Source of the DNA: Lachnospiraceae bacterium Zagget2
GTDB lineage: Bacteria > Bacillota > Clostridia > Lachnospirales > Lachnospiraceae
NCBI GenBank assembly: GCA_001941045.1
Contig: MSHD01000035.1
Location: forward strand, 62,001 to 126,000
Length of the DNA stretch: 64,000 bases
Reading direction: 5' to 3'
The translations under genes were made by a program, and so were the position numbers. This document shows, piece after piece, positions 37,814 through 46,760 of this stretch. Positions within the stretch are counted from its first letter, which is position 1, and every line of letters begins with the position of its first letter. Below the pieces are notes generated by a model, which had not been told where the DNA came from, did no database searches, and saw only the letters and a program-made list of their open reading frames with translations.

Positions 37814-37999
37814 TTACGGTGCGAGCGCTTCTTTCCGAATCAGACAGGACGCACTGTTCGGACAGCCCTCGAAATCGCAGTCCGACTCTGTGAGCGTGAG
37901 GCTTCCGTCCGTCTGCTGCTCGTATTCGCAGCAGACGGTTTTTATACAATTGCCGCTGCGACAGAAGCCGCTGATAAATTTTTCAATGATTTCACCCAT
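37814..37999 (-). CDS. Small cysteine-rich protein, function unknown
   Basis: A 61-residue cytoplasmic protein not recognised by me. It has seven cysteines (13, 18, 23, 24, 41, 46, 52) in a pattern that could bind zinc or an iron-sulfur cluster, without a signal peptide. The sequence starts MGEIIEKFISGFCRSGNC. I chose the second of two tandem ATGs because AGGAGG then has 6-base spacing; the first (38002) leaves 3. A TATACT (38052-38057) with a weak -35 is upstream. It is divergent from aroC. Confidence rests on the ribosome site and regular cysteine pattern. Confidence 0.7.
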   Translation of the reverse strand: MGEIIEKFISGFCRSGNCIKTVCCEYEQQTDGSLTLTESDCDFEGCPNSASCLIRKEALAP

Positions 38000-38094
38000 C
38001 ATACTCCTCCTGGTCCGATAAAATGCCGGGATGTCCCAACCGGACAGATTCAGTATAACACCTTCCTCCAGAAACGGAAATATAAAACTCCTCA

Positions 38095-38123
38095 ATGACA
38101 GCTATCTGCAAATCTGCTATAAT
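38095..38123 (+). promoter_or_regulatory. Promoter of aroC
   Basis: ATGACA (38095-38100), 17 bases, TATAAT (38118-38123), with TGC before the -10 (extended -10). Confidence 0.7.
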
Positions 38124-38165
38124 GATCCCTGTTAAGGATTTTGTAAAGGAACAGGAGAAACAAGC

Positions 38166-39269
38166 ATGGCTGGTTCAACATTTGGTACGATATTCAAGGT
38201 CACGACCTGGGGAGAGTCCCACGGGAAGGGCATCGGAGCCGTCGTCGACGGCTGCCCGGCGGGGCTGCCGCTCACAGAGGCGGACATTCAGATATATCTT
38301 GACAGGAGGAAGCCCGGGCAGTCGCGCTTCGCGACGCCGCGCAAAGAGGACGACGCGGTCGAGATTCTCTCCGGCGTCTTCGAGGGAAGGACGACCGGCA
38401 CGCCGATCTCCCTGCTGGTGAGGAATACCTCGCAGCGCTCCGGAGACTACAGTGAGATCGCCTCCTATTACAGGCCGGGACACGCGGACTATACCTACGA
38501 TTGCAAGTACGGCTTCCGGGACTACCGGGGCGGCGGGCGCTCCTCCGGGCGCGAGACGATCGGACGTGTCGCGGCGGGCGCGATCGCGGCGAAAGCTCTC
38601 GCGGAACTCGGTGTGACGGTTTCCGCTTATGTAAAGTCCATTGGCCCGGTGGAGATTCAGTATGAAAGATTCGACCTTGCGGAAGCAGAAAAGAATCCGG
38701 TAAGTATGCCGGATCCTGTTGCGGCACTGGCCGCCATGAACTATCTTGATGAGTGCCGTGCGAGGCAGGATTCTTCCGGCGGCGTTGTGGAATGTATGAT
38801 CCGCGGCGTTCCTGCAGGCGTGGGGGACCCCTGCTTTGAGAAGCTGAATGCGAAGCTGGCACAGGCCGTCTGCTCGATCGGAGCGGTGAAGGGCTTCGAG
38901 ATCGGCGATGGATTTGCCGTCGCAAAGGCGCTCGGCAGCGAGAATAACGATGCATTCTGTCTGGGGGCAGACGGAGCAGTCTCGAAAAAGAGCAATCATG
39001 CAGGCGGTATTCTCGGTGGTATCAGCGACGGCAGCGATATTGTACTGCGCGCCGCGTTTAAGCCGACGCCGTCGATCTCCTCCCTGCAGCAGACCGTGAA
39101 TCGCTCCGGCGAGGAGATCAGCGTTTCCATCCGCGGACGGCACGACCCGATCATTGCCCCGCGCGCCGCCGTCGTTGTCGAGGCGATGACCGCGTTGACC
39201 GTATTGGATTCGATGCTGGTGGGAATGTCTGCCCGGATGGACAGAATCCGGGAATTTTATCATGAATGA
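38166..39269 (+). CDS. aroC: Chorismate synthase
   Basis: A 367-residue FMN-dependent enzyme making chorismate, the last step of the shikimate pathway. Signatures are GESHGKGIGAVVDGCPAG, RPGHADYTYDCKYGFRDYRG followed by GGRSSGRET, and near the C-terminus GRHDPIIAPRAAVVVEAM. AGGAG lies before the ATG. It is transcribed alone from an extended -10 promoter and ends at an intrinsic terminator. No other aromatic-pathway gene is adjacent. Confidence 0.98.
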   Translation: MAGSTFGTIFKVTTWGESHGKGIGAVVDGCPAGLPLTEADIQIYLDRRKPGQSRFATPRKEDDAVEILSGVFEGRTTGTPISLLVRNTSQRSGDYSEIASYYRPGHADYTYDCKYGFRDYRGGGRSSGRETIGRVAAGAIAAKALAELGVTVSAYVKSIGPVEIQYERFDLAEAEKNPVSMPDPVAALAAMNYLDECRARQDSSGGVVECMIRGVPAGVGDPCFEKLNAKLAQAVCSIGAVKGFEIGDGFAVAKALGSENNDAFCLGADGAVSKKSNHAGGILGGISDGSDIVLRAAFKPTPSISSLQQTVNRSGEEISVSIRGRHDPIIAPRAAVVVEAMTALTVLDSMLVGMSARMDRIREFYHE

Positions 39270-39282
39270 ACCTGACTAAAGT

Positions 39283-39322
39283 ACGCTGAGGGATGAAAAA
39301 CTTTCATCCCCCGGCGTTTTTT
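39283..39322 (+). terminator. Intrinsic terminator of aroC
   Basis: A nine-base-pair stem GGGATGAAA/TTTCATCCC, extended by ACGC/GCGT across a small internal loop, is followed by TTTTTT. Confidence 0.86.
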
Positions 39323-39325
39323 CTT

Positions 39326-39586
39326 TTACAGCATGGAATCCGCTGTGAACAGAGATTTCACGTGCTCGATGTCCTCCTGGCTGGCCTTCGCGGCCGGCAC
39401 ATAGTAGGACTTCTCACGGGCAATCTGATAGAGCTGCTCCTGTGAAGTCTCGGTCTTGTTCCGCATCTGCTTGAGCGTCTGTTTGAGCTGCGGATCCTCG
39501 CTCTGCGCGATATAGTCCGCATACATTTTCAGTTCACTGTTAATGCCGGTCAGTGCATCGCTGACCATCGTCTTTTCATCCATCAT
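39326..39586 (-). CDS. Spore coat protein, CotF-like
   Basis: An 86-residue soluble, helical protein beginning MMDEKTMVSDALTGINSELK and rich in Gln/Glu, resembling the C-terminal CotF family of small ferritin-like coat proteins. Family assignment is from the pattern DALTGINSELKMYADYI and YYVPAAKASQED near the end. It is 13 bases after a second small protein with similar helix content, with GGAGG before its start. Both probably join the spore in late sporulation. Confidence 0.72.
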   Translation of the reverse strand: MMDEKTMVSDALTGINSELKMYADYIAQSEDPQLKQTLKQMRNKTETSQEQLYQIAREKSYYVPAAKASQEDIEHVKSLFTADSML

Positions 39587-39599
39587 TTTCGTCGCCCTC

Positions 39600-39785
39600 C
39601 TACTTTAAGAATCCCATCAGCTGCTGCCGGTTTTCCTTCGCGGACTGAACAGCCTGCTGAAAATACTGTTTGACCTGCTTGTCTGATGCAGCCTCCGCAT
39701 AAGCACTGTACTTGGCCTCGCAGGTCTGGGTTCCGCCGATCATGTGACGAAGATTCTGAACGTCGAGCTCTGACAACTGTGACAT
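39600..39785 (-). CDS. Small spore-coat-associated protein
   Basis: A 61-residue helical protein starting MSQLSELDVQNLRHMIGG, similar in style to small coat-associated proteins that precede CotF in Clostridia. The ATG at 39785 has GGAGG 8 bases upstream. That ribosome site is part of the 3' arm of a 14-base-pair inverted repeat (39794-39844), and a sigma-G-like promoter lies in the loop of the same repeat; see the separate entries. No catalytic motif. Confidence 0.72.
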   Translation of the reverse strand: MSQLSELDVQNLRHMIGGTQTCEAKYSAYAEAASDKQVKQYFQQAVQSAKENRQQLMGFLK

Positions 39786-39787
39786 AG

Positions 39788-39844
39788 AAAAAACCTCCTT
39801 GTTTTCATTTCCTGGTACAAACCCAGTATGTGAAAACAAGGAGG
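39788..39844 (-). terminator. glgA terminator that includes the coat gene's ribosome site
   Basis: On the minus strand a perfect 14-base-pair stem (CCTCCTTGTTTTCA with TGAAAACAAGGAGG; 39831-39844 and 39794-39807) encloses a second stem CTGG/CCAG and is followed by TTTTTT (39788-39793). The GGAGG of the coat gene is the 3' arm. It should end glgA transcripts and hide the ribosome site in any read-through RNA. Confidence 0.82.
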
Positions 39845-39853
39845 AATTTATTC
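39825..39853 (-). promoter_or_regulatory. Sigma-G-like promoter of the coat genes
   Basis: Minus-strand GAATA (39849-39853), 18 bases, CATACT (39825-39830). This is close to the sigma-G consensus (gnATR - 18 - CATnnTA). The -10 lies in the loop of the glgA terminator, so RNA made from it would lack the 5' arm and have a free ribosome site. Confidence 0.45.
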
Positions 39854-39867
39854 GCAGCGTCTGAGAA

Positions 39868-41307
39868 TTACCCCAGCTTCTCGTAAAGCGTTTCGTACTG
39901 TTTCGAAGAATTGCTCCAGGAGAAATCCGCCGCCATCGCGCGGTCGACGATCTTGTTCCAGTTGCGCTTCCTGTCATAGTACACGCTCAGCGCGTAGCGA
40001 ATGGTATCGAGCATCTCGTGCGCATTGTAATTCGTGAAGGAAAATCCGGTGCCGGTTCCCTCAAATTCATTATAAGGCTCGACCGTATCCTTCAGACCGC
40101 CGGTCTCGCGCACGATCGGCAGCGTGCCATAGCGCAAACTCATGAGCTGACTCAGGCCGCAGGGTTCGAAGAGCGAGGGCATCAGGAATGCGTCGCAGCC
40201 CGCATAGATCTTATGGGAGAGCTCGTCGGAGTAATAGATACAGGCCGCAACCTTGTCATCATATTTCCAGGCAAAGTGGCGGAACATATTTTCATACTTC
40301 TCCTCGCCGGTGCCGAGCACAACGAGCTGAATATTCTCCTGACAGAGCTCGTCCATCACGCAGTCGATCAGGTCGAAGCCCTTCTGATCTGTCAGACGGG
40401 AGACAATGCCGAGCAGCAGGGTCTTTTTGTCCTGCGGAAGTCCCAGTTCCTTCTGCAATGCCAGCTTATTTTTAAATTTCTGTTTGCGGAAAGTCTCCGC
40501 TGTGTAGTTCGCCGCGATCCGCGTGTCAGTCTCGGGATTCCACTCCGTATAGTCCAGACCATTGACAATACCGCATAATTGCTCCGAGCGTGCACGCATC
40601 AGGCCGTCCAGATGCTCCCCGTAGAACGGCGTCTGAATCTCCTGCGCATAGGTGCTGCTGACTGTTGTGACGAGATCCGCATAGACAATGCCGCCCTTCA
40701 GATAGTTCGCGTCGCCGTAGGCCTCGAGCTTGTCCGAAGTGAAATAGGACATGTCGAGCCCGGTCGCGTCCTGCACCGTGCGGATATTCCATACACCCTG
40801 GAACTTCAGGTTATGGATCGTCATCACAGACTTCATATTCGCATAAAACTCACTGTCATGAAAACTGTCCTTCAGATAAACCGGCACAAGACCGGTCTGC
40901 CAGTCGTGACAGTGCACAATGTCCGGCTGATAGTCCACCACCGGCAGAATCGACAGAGCCGCCCGCGAAAAGAATGCGAACTTCTCGACATCTTCGTGTA
41001 TGTATCCATAGGGTTTCTCGCCCGCGAAATAGTATTCGTTGTCAATGAAATAATAGTGAATTCCCTCATAATCCATCTCCATGACGCCGACATACTGGCT
41101 CCGCCAGGCCATATCCATGTAGAAATTCGTGACGTACTGCATCTCATCCTTCCACTTCTGCGGAATGCAGCGGTAATTCGGGATGATGACACGCACCTCG
41201 TATTTTTCTTTGTCAAAATATTTCGGCAGAGAGCCGATCACGTCCGCAAGTCCCCCGGTCTTGATAAATGGCACACACTCCGACGCAATAAACAGTATTT
41301 TTTCCAT
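39868..41307 (-). CDS. glgA: Glycogen synthase (ADP-glucose type)
   Basis: A 479-residue GT5 glycosyltransferase that extends glycogen from ADP-glucose. KTGGLADV (residues 16-23) binds ADP-glucose, and the C-terminal domain contains PSLFEPCGLSQLMSLRYGTLPIV with the catalytic Glu region, and VRETGGLKDTV. The ATG at 41307 has GGAGG 6 bases upstream; an earlier start lacks it. It follows spo0A but has its own promoter. Glycogen storage is often linked to sporulation in clostridia, which fits this position. Confidence 0.95.
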   Translation of the reverse strand: MEKILFIASECVPFIKTGGLADVIGSLPKYFDKEKYEVRVIIPNYRCIPQKWKDEMQYVTNFYMDMAWRSQYVGVMEMDYEGIHYYFIDNEYYFAGEKPYGYIHEDVEKFAFFSRAALSILPVVDYQPDIVHCHDWQTGLVPVYLKDSFHDSEFYANMKSVMTIHNLKFQGVWNIRTVQDATGLDMSYFTSDKLEAYGDANYLKGGIVYADLVTTVSSTYAQEIQTPFYGEHLDGLMRARSEQLCGIVNGLDYTEWNPETDTRIAANYTAETFRKQKFKNKLALQKELGLPQDKKTLLLGIVSRLTDQKGFDLIDCVMDELCQENIQLVVLGTGEEKYENMFRHFAWKYDDKVAACIYYSDELSHKIYAGCDAFLMPSLFEPCGLSQLMSLRYGTLPIVRETGGLKDTVEPYNEFEGTGTGFSFTNYNAHEMLDTIRYALSVYYDRKRNWNKIVDRAMAADFSWSNSSKQYETLYEKLG

Positions 41308-41334
41308 GGCCGACCTCCAGATTGATTTAGATTT

Positions 41335-41362
41335 ATCATAACACATTCGGAGGGTCTTTGAA
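41335..41362 (-). promoter_or_regulatory. Promoter of glgA
   Basis: Minus-strand TTCAAA (41357-41362), 16 bases, TATGAT (41335-41340), ending about 28 bases before the glgA ATG. Moderate match. Confidence 0.45.
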
Positions 41363-41383
41363 AGCATTTTTAAGCGGCGCTGC

Positions 41384-42184
41384 TCAGGCTCTCTTTTTAT
41401 AATCCAGGCGAATCCGGTCGGCGATCAGAGCAATAAACTCGGAGTTCGTGGGTTTCCCCTTCCCGACGCTGACTGTGTATCCAAAGAGTTCATCAATCGT
41501 GTCCATCTTCCCCCGGCTCCAGGCCACCTCAATCGCATGGCGAATGGCCCGCTCGACGCGGCTCGGCGTCGTCTGATGATTCTTCGCAATCGTCGGATAA
41601 AGAATCTTCGTGACCGCATTCAGCATGCTCATATCTTCAACTGCCATCATGATCGCGTCGCGCAGGTACTGGTAACCCTTGATATGCGCGGGAACGCCAA
41701 TCTCGTGAATCATATTGGTCACATCCGTCTCCAGATCGTGCTCAACGCCCGCGCTCTTTGGCTCTGCAGACGCAGGACGCCGCACCTCCGTCTTCTTCCG
41801 GTGGCGATCCCCTTTCAGACTGCGGACGCGGCTGAGCACCATGTCGTGGTCAAAAGGTTTCATAATATAATAGCTCGCGCCAAGCAAAAAGGCGTCCTCC
41901 GTGATGCGTTCCTGGCCGATCGCGGAGACGACGACAAAATCCGGCTTTTTGCGGTAATTCACATCCTGCGTGACCCGTTCCATGACCGACAGACCATCCA
42001 GCTTCGGCATGATAATATCGAGCAGCATGATGTCCGGCTCCTTCTCCCGGATCAGACGGCAGGCCTCCTCGCCGTTGTGCGCGGTGCCAACCACCTGCAG
42101 CTCCTCATCTTCCCGCAGAATATTACCAAGAATCTCCACCATTCTCTCATTATCATCCGCAATGCCAACGCTCCATTTCCCCAT
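41384..42184 (-). CDS. spo0A: Sporulation master regulator Spo0A
   Basis: A 266-residue response regulator that starts sporulation when phosphorylated. The receiver has DDN at the start (residues 10-12) and the phospho-acceptor Asp56 in LLDIIMP. The C-terminal effector domain contains [41 protein letters not shown] and [10 protein letters not shown], diagnostic for Spo0A. The ATG at 42184 has AAGGAGG upstream. Promoter and two 0A-box-like sites are upstream, implying autoregulation. Its presence shows an endospore former. Confidence 0.98.
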   Translation of the reverse strand: MGKWSVGIADDNERMVEILGNILREDEELQVVGTAHNGEEACRLIREKEPDIMLLDIIMPKLDGLSVMERVTQDVNYRKKPDFVVVSAIGQERITEDAFLLGASYYIMKPFDHDMVLSRVRSLKGDRHRKKTEVRRPASAEPKSAGVEHDLETDVTNMIHEIGVPAHIKGYQYLRDAIMMAVEDMSMLNAVTKILYPTIAKNHQTTPSRVERAIRHAIEVAWSRGKMDTIDELFGYTVSVGKGKPTNSEFIALIADRIRLDYKKRA

Positions 42185-42215
42185 TATTTTATCCCTCCTT
42201 TTCCTTCTATGGAAA

Positions 42216-42244
42216 AGTATAGGGAAAATGGTAGATTTATACAA
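42216..42244 (-). promoter_or_regulatory. Promoter of spo0A
   Basis: Minus-strand TTGTAT (42239-42244), 17 bases, TATACT (42216-42221). Confidence 0.65.
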
Positions 42245-42252
42245 GCAAATTC

Positions 42253-42280
42253 TGTCGAGAGAATGCGATGGTATTCGACA
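42253..42280. promoter_or_regulatory. Two 0A-box-like sites upstream of spo0A
   Basis: TGTCGAG (42253-42259, plus strand) and TTCGACA (42274-42280, i.e. TGTCGAA on the minus strand) match the Spo0A recognition core TGTCGAA; the second is perfect. They lie just upstream of the -35, where Spo0A~P could activate. Confidence 0.55.
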
Positions 42281-42328
42281 CTTCACGTCACTCTTTGCGT
42301 GGCTTTCAGAGCTGTCGTCGCGGATTTA

Positions 42329-43684
42329 TCAGTCCTGCATCCACAGTGGGTCAGAGTATTTGGAATCTGCGTCGCCCGGCTGACTCAGGTGCATGTTCGG
42401 CCAGACAAACTCAACGAAATCGTCCGGATACTGATAATCCAGGAATTCATCGATCGCGTTCTCCGCGGGAACGCCGTCGCAGCGCTCGACATAGCGGAGC
42501 AGTACGATACCCGACAAAGCCAGATCGCAGATCATGAGTGCCAGGAATACCCAGGTCACGATCTTGCCGGTCATCGGCGGGATACGCTCGATCAGCGAGC
42601 TCAGACGCGGATAGAGCATCTTCACCCACACGAGTGACATGATGCCCCAGAAAATACAGAACAGAAGATTTGTGCGGCCTCCGATATTGAAGGGCATATC
42701 ACTGTAATCCCAGAAGACTGTACCGAAGACGACCTCGGAGATGACACTGCACATATACTCGTAGGTTCCCCCAAGGAACATTCCACCGATAAAGATGTAG
42801 CGGTCTTCCATATGATCCAGACGATGCAGCAGCATCGTCAGAATCACGCCGCCGAAGCCCCAGATAATGCTGAATGGACCATAGATGACACTCGAGCGAT
42901 TCATCCAGACGCCTGTGCTTAAGCCCACGAAGAGCACCTCGAAGAGATAGCCGAAAAGCGCGCAGGCAAAGAACACCCACACATACTTGTCAAAGCAGAG
43001 TCCCCTCGCAAAGACATAGTTGCGCCGGTTCTCTTCCTGACCGCCCTCCGCCTCTCTGAGATTTGGATAGGCACGACGCAGACGCTTCCAGAGACGCTCG
43101 GAAATCCAGGTGCCGATCCCCGTCTGCTGTCCTTTGAGACTTTCCTCCAGCCCCAGGACACTCTGTGGCAGCGGATGCCGCCGCACCACATAAAAAACGG
43201 TGATAAAGTCCACCAGCGCGAGCGCTGACAGAGCAAGCGTCACAATCCGCAGCACCAGCTTCGGTATTATTTTTACCAGGAAAAAAAGCAGCGGCTGGAT
43301 CAGCAGCATCTCCACGAGCGCGCAGAGCGCGAGGAATACCGCAGAGAAAAAACCACGCAGACGGCCGGCATAGAGCGACTTCTCATCCAGCTCCCAGAGC
43401 CGCGTCTTCGTCACCCGCCAGGTAATCTCTCCCGCGATCTGCGCCACCGCCGAGGTGATGACCACGTAAATCACCGCCAGGAGCAGGTAGTTGCCCGCCA
43501 TCGTCGGCTGCAGGAGCAGCAGGATGTCCATGGCCACGCCATAGGAAAGACTGAAGGGGACGTTGAAAAGTCCCCTGTTGGTAAAACGGCCGGTGCGGGC
43601 GGCCATAAAGATGACCTCCGCGCACCAGCCGAGAAAGGAGTAACAGAACAGAAAGAAAAGTAATTCATAAATGCTGTAGTTCAT
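42329..43684 (-). CDS. Tandem CmpB-type membrane protein (putative ABC-transporter type IV)
   Basis: A 451-residue protein with about ten membrane segments. It consists of two repeats of the CmpB/DUF1113-like fold: the first around FLGWCAEVIFMAARTGRFTNRG and NVPFSLSYG (residues about 17-48), the second around FGYLFEVLFVGLSTG and NRSSVIYGPFSIIWGFGG. These domains occur in Clostridia with unknown function. It follows the RND pump gene by 60 bases and may be co-transcribed with it. ATG has an AAGGGG-type site. No catalytic residues. Confidence 0.7.
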   Translation of the reverse strand: MNYSIYELLFFLFCYSFLGWCAEVIFMAARTGRFTNRGLFNVPFSLSYGVAMDILLLLQPTMAGNYLLLAVIYVVITSAVAQIAGEITWRVTKTRLWELDEKSLYAGRLRGFFSAVFLALCALVEMLLIQPLLFFLVKIIPKLVLRIVTLALSALALVDFITVFYVVRRHPLPQSVLGLEESLKGQQTGIGTWISERLWKRLRRAYPNLREAEGGQEENRRNYVFARGLCFDKYVWVFFACALFGYLFEVLFVGLSTGVWMNRSSVIYGPFSIIWGFGGVILTMLLHRLDHMEDRYIFIGGMFLGGTYEYMCSVISEVVFGTVFWDYSDMPFNIGGRTNLLFCIFWGIMSLVWVKMLYPRLSSLIERIPPMTGKIVTWVFLALMICDLALSGIVLLRYVERCDGVPAENAIDEFLDYQYPDDFVEFVWPNMHLSQPGDADSKYSDPLWMQD

Positions 43685-43744
43685 TCAGTATCCCCTTATC
43701 GTATATTCTTACGTTTCCGCCTCTTTTCTACCATGATAAAGGAA

Positions 43745-46700
43745 CTACTGCTCCGTGGCAAGCTCTTCTTTTTTCTTCCGACGCTCACGGCGCGTGCCGC
43801 GGCCGTACAGTAAGGTATAGAATACCGGGAACAGCACGAGGATCAGGATCGTGGCTGCCACCAGGCCGCCGATGATCGTAATCGCCATGCCCTGCATCAT
43901 CGCGTTGCCGGTGCCGATACCCATCGCCATCGGGATCATCGCGATAACCGTCGTCAGCGTTGTCATCAGCATCGGGCGCAGCCTCGTCTGGCCGCTCCCC
44001 ACCACCGCGTCCTCGAGCGGCATTTCCTTTTGCAGCTCCGCCACGCTGTCCACGTAGAGAATGCCGTTGTTCACGACGGTTCCGACCAGCGTCAGCACGC
44101 CCATCAGGGAGGTAATACTGATCGCCTGCCCCGTGATAAATATAAGCAGGAAGGCCCCAATCAGGCTGAAGGGAATACTGATCATGACCATCAGCGAGTA
44201 TTTCGGAGACTCGAACTGCATCGCCATCACAAGGAAGACGAGGAACAGCGCTGTCACGATCGCGGTTCCCATGGAACCGAACATCTCGCTCATCGTCTCC
44301 TCCGTCATACTCTGCGTCAGCTCCACGGAATCAGGAAGCTCCATATTCGCCACCACGGCGTCCAGCCCGTCCTGCACCGCGTCCACATCGCCGGAGAGGC
44401 AGACTGCCGTCACACTCATGGTATAGCGCTCATTCTCGCGGATGATCGTCTGCTGGGAGTCCGTGTAGCGCAGCTCCGCCATCTCGGAGAGGGGCACGCC
44501 GCTCACTGTCGCATTCAGCAGAGAGCTCGCGTCCGTGTATGTCCCCTCCGGGAACTCCAGCATGACGCTGTACTCGTCGCCGTTTGAGGTAATTGTCATC
44601 GCCTCGGTGCCGCTGATCAGGCTGTAGAGGCTGCCCGCTACCTGGTAGGCCGTCATGCCGTGCGACATCGCCTCGAGCGGGTCAATGACGATCTCGATCT
44701 GCGTCGAGGTGAAGCCCGCGCTGTTGTAGACATTCAGCACGCCCGGCACATCCCAGGCTTCCTCCTCAATCAGTTCCACCGCCTCCGTCAGCTCGTCGAG
44801 ATCGGTGGACGCCAGATTGACCTCGCCGCCGGTTTCGGACGACATCAGCGATGACATCATGCTGCTGACCGTGACCTCCAGCTGCATGCCCATGATGTCC
44901 TTCGTCGCCTCCGTCCACTCATCCGCGACCTCCTGGCTCGTCATCTTGCGGTCGTCCTTCAGGTTGACGGAAATCGACGCGGAGCCGGACTCCACCGTCA
45001 CCGTGTAGCTCTCTACATCCTCGTGAGCCGCCACCATCGCCTCAATCTCGGCAATCTGTTCGTCGACGTCCTCGACCTTCGTGCCCGGACGCAGCGTGGC
45101 TTCTATGCTGACGGATCCCTCATCCGTGCTGGGCATAATCTCCATGTCCAGTCCGAAGGCCGCCAGGGCGAAGGCTCCGACCAGCGCCAGCACCGAGACA
45201 GCCACTGTCAGCCCTTTGTGCCGCAGCAGGCCGCGCACCATCGGATCGTATTTCTTTTTCACCGCATCCAGCGCGCTGTTGATCTTCAGCTCCTTGCGCT
45301 CCCGCGGCTTAAACATCCTGTAGAACAGCGGCACCAACGTCAGCGCCGAGATCAGGGACGCGCTCAGCGAGAAGATGATCGTATAGCCCAGCTGCCCGAG
45401 CATCTGTCCCGCCATCCCGCTCTGCAGGCAGATCGGGATATAGATGACGACCGTTGTCAGCGTACCGGCGAAGATGGAACCGGCCACGCTCTTCGATGCA
45501 AACAGCGCCGCCTCGGTGAGACCCTCCGTCCGGTCGCGTCCGCGGAAACAGCCGTCGATCATGACGATCGAGTTGTCCACCATCATGCCGATCGCGATGA
45601 CCAGGCCGCCCATCGTAATGATGTTCAGCGAGAAACCGAGCACCGCCATCAGGATGATCGTTACCATCAGCGAGATCGGCATGGAAAAGCCGACGATCAC
45701 GCTGGCTCTTATATCTCCAAAGAACAGGAACAGGATCAGCATCGAGAGGATAACGCCGATGACCAGCGTCGAGGCCACAGAGCTGATGGACTGAATGATC
45801 AGCTCGGAAGCGTCGTAGGAGGTCTCGTAAATGAGGTTTTCATTTTCCTCACTCATCTCCTCCATGATGTCCTCCACGTCGCTGATCATGCCGAGCGTGC
45901 TGGCCGTCTGGTTCTTCGTCACAGAGACTGTCACCGTCTCCTCGCCGTTAAAGCGGCTGATGCTGTCCGCGGCCTCCTCCTCCCAACTCACCTCCGCCAC
46001 GTCGGAGAGCTGGATCAGCTGCCCGCTCGACGTGTAGAGCGGGACCTCCTTCAGCGCCTGTACCGTCTCGACGTCCGCCGTGCTGATCGCGCTGATGGAC
46101 TGGCTGCCCTGCTCGAGCGAGCCCAACGGCACCGTAAAGTCGTTGGCAGCGATATAGCTCGCCACCGTGCTCATGGAAAGCCCGTACTGGCTGAGCGCCT
46201 CCTCGTCGAGCAGTACCCGGATATAGTTCTCCCGGCCGCCGGTCACGTCCACGCTGGCCACGGTTCCGACGCTCTCCAGCTCCGGTACAAGCTCATCGTT
46301 CACGTAGGCCAGCGCGTCGCTCCCATCGGCCAGACTGACTGAATAGGAGATACTGGCCATCGAATTGACATCCATCTGCATGACCGTCGGCTCGGAGGCG
46401 TCGTCCGGCAGATCCGCCGCATCGAGCGCCGCCCGCAGGTCGATGTAGGCGTCATTGGTGTCCGTATCATAATCATACCGCAGCATCACCATGGAGTAAT
46501 TCTCCATGGAATAGGAGTACACCGTGTCCACGCCGCTTAGAGATGCGACGTCGCCCTCGATTTCTTTGCTGACCAGCTCCTCCACCGACTCCGGATCGGC
46601 GCCCGGATAGAGGGTATACACCATCATGATCGGCATATCCATGTCTGGCATCAGCTCGAGCCGCAGGCCCATCAGGGAGGAGAAACCGAACACGAATATC

Positions 46701-46759
46701 GCCAGCACGACCAGCAGCGTGGAGACCGGTCTTTTTAATGCAATCCTCGTCAAGCCCAT
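43745..46759 (-). CDS. RND family efflux pump (AcrB/SwrC-like)
   Basis: A 1004-residue resistance-nodulation-division transporter with 12 membrane segments and two large extracellular loops. The N-terminus reads GLTRIALKRPVSTLLVVLAIF, and the proton-relay segment is GGLVIAIGMMVDNSIVMID. Function is proton-driven export of lipophilic compounds. It is preceded by its membrane-fusion lipoprotein with one-base gap (start ATG at 46759, GGAGG nine bases upstream). No outer membrane channel gene is present, as expected for a single-membrane cell; in such bacteria SwrC-type pumps export surfactin-like lipopeptides. Confidence 0.93.
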   Translation of the reverse strand: MGLTRIALKRPVSTLLVVLAIFVFGFSSLMGLRLELMPDMDMPIMMVYTLYPGADPESVEELVSKEIEGDVASLSGVDTVYSYSMENYSMVMLRYDYDTDTNDAYIDLRAALDAADLPDDASEPTVMQMDVNSMASISYSVSLADGSDALAYVNDELVPELESVGTVASVDVTGGRENYIRVLLDEEALSQYGLSMSTVASYIAANDFTVPLGSLEQGSQSISAISTADVETVQALKEVPLYTSSGQLIQLSDVAEVSWEEEAADSISRFNGEETVTVSVTKNQTASTLGMISDVEDIMEEMSEENENLIYETSYDASELIIQSISSVASTLVIGVILSMLILFLFFGDIRASVIVGFSMPISLMVTIILMAVLGFSLNIITMGGLVIAIGMMVDNSIVMIDGCFRGRDRTEGLTEAALFASKSVAGSIFAGTLTTVVIYIPICLQSGMAGQMLGQLGYTIIFSLSASLISALTLVPLFYRMFKPRERKELKINSALDAVKKKYDPMVRGLLRHKGLTVAVSVLALVGAFALAAFGLDMEIMPSTDEGSVSIEATLRPGTKVEDVDEQIAEIEAMVAAHEDVESYTVTVESGSASISVNLKDDRKMTSQEVADEWTEATKDIMGMQLEVTVSSMMSSLMSSETGGEVNLASTDLDELTEAVELIEEEAWDVPGVLNVYNSAGFTSTQIEIVIDPLEAMSHGMTAYQVAGSLYSLISGTEAMTITSNGDEYSVMLEFPEGTYTDASSLLNATVSGVPLSEMAELRYTDSQQTIIRENERYTMSVTAVCLSGDVDAVQDGLDAVVANMELPDSVELTQSMTEETMSEMFGSMGTAIVTALFLVFLVMAMQFESPKYSLMVMISIPFSLIGAFLLIFITGQAISITSLMGVLTLVGTVVNNGILYVDSVAELQKEMPLEDAVVGSGQTRLRPMLMTTLTTVIAMIPMAMGIGTGNAMMQGMAITIIGGLVAATILILVLFPVFYTLLYGRGTRRERRKKKEELATEQ

Positions 46760-46760
46760 G

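Noticed and set aside
45023-46342. 439-codon open frame on the plus strand opposite the RND pump
   Set aside because: Composition (Arg, His, Asp, Gln rich) is typical of a shadow frame; the minus strand carries a complete RND protein.
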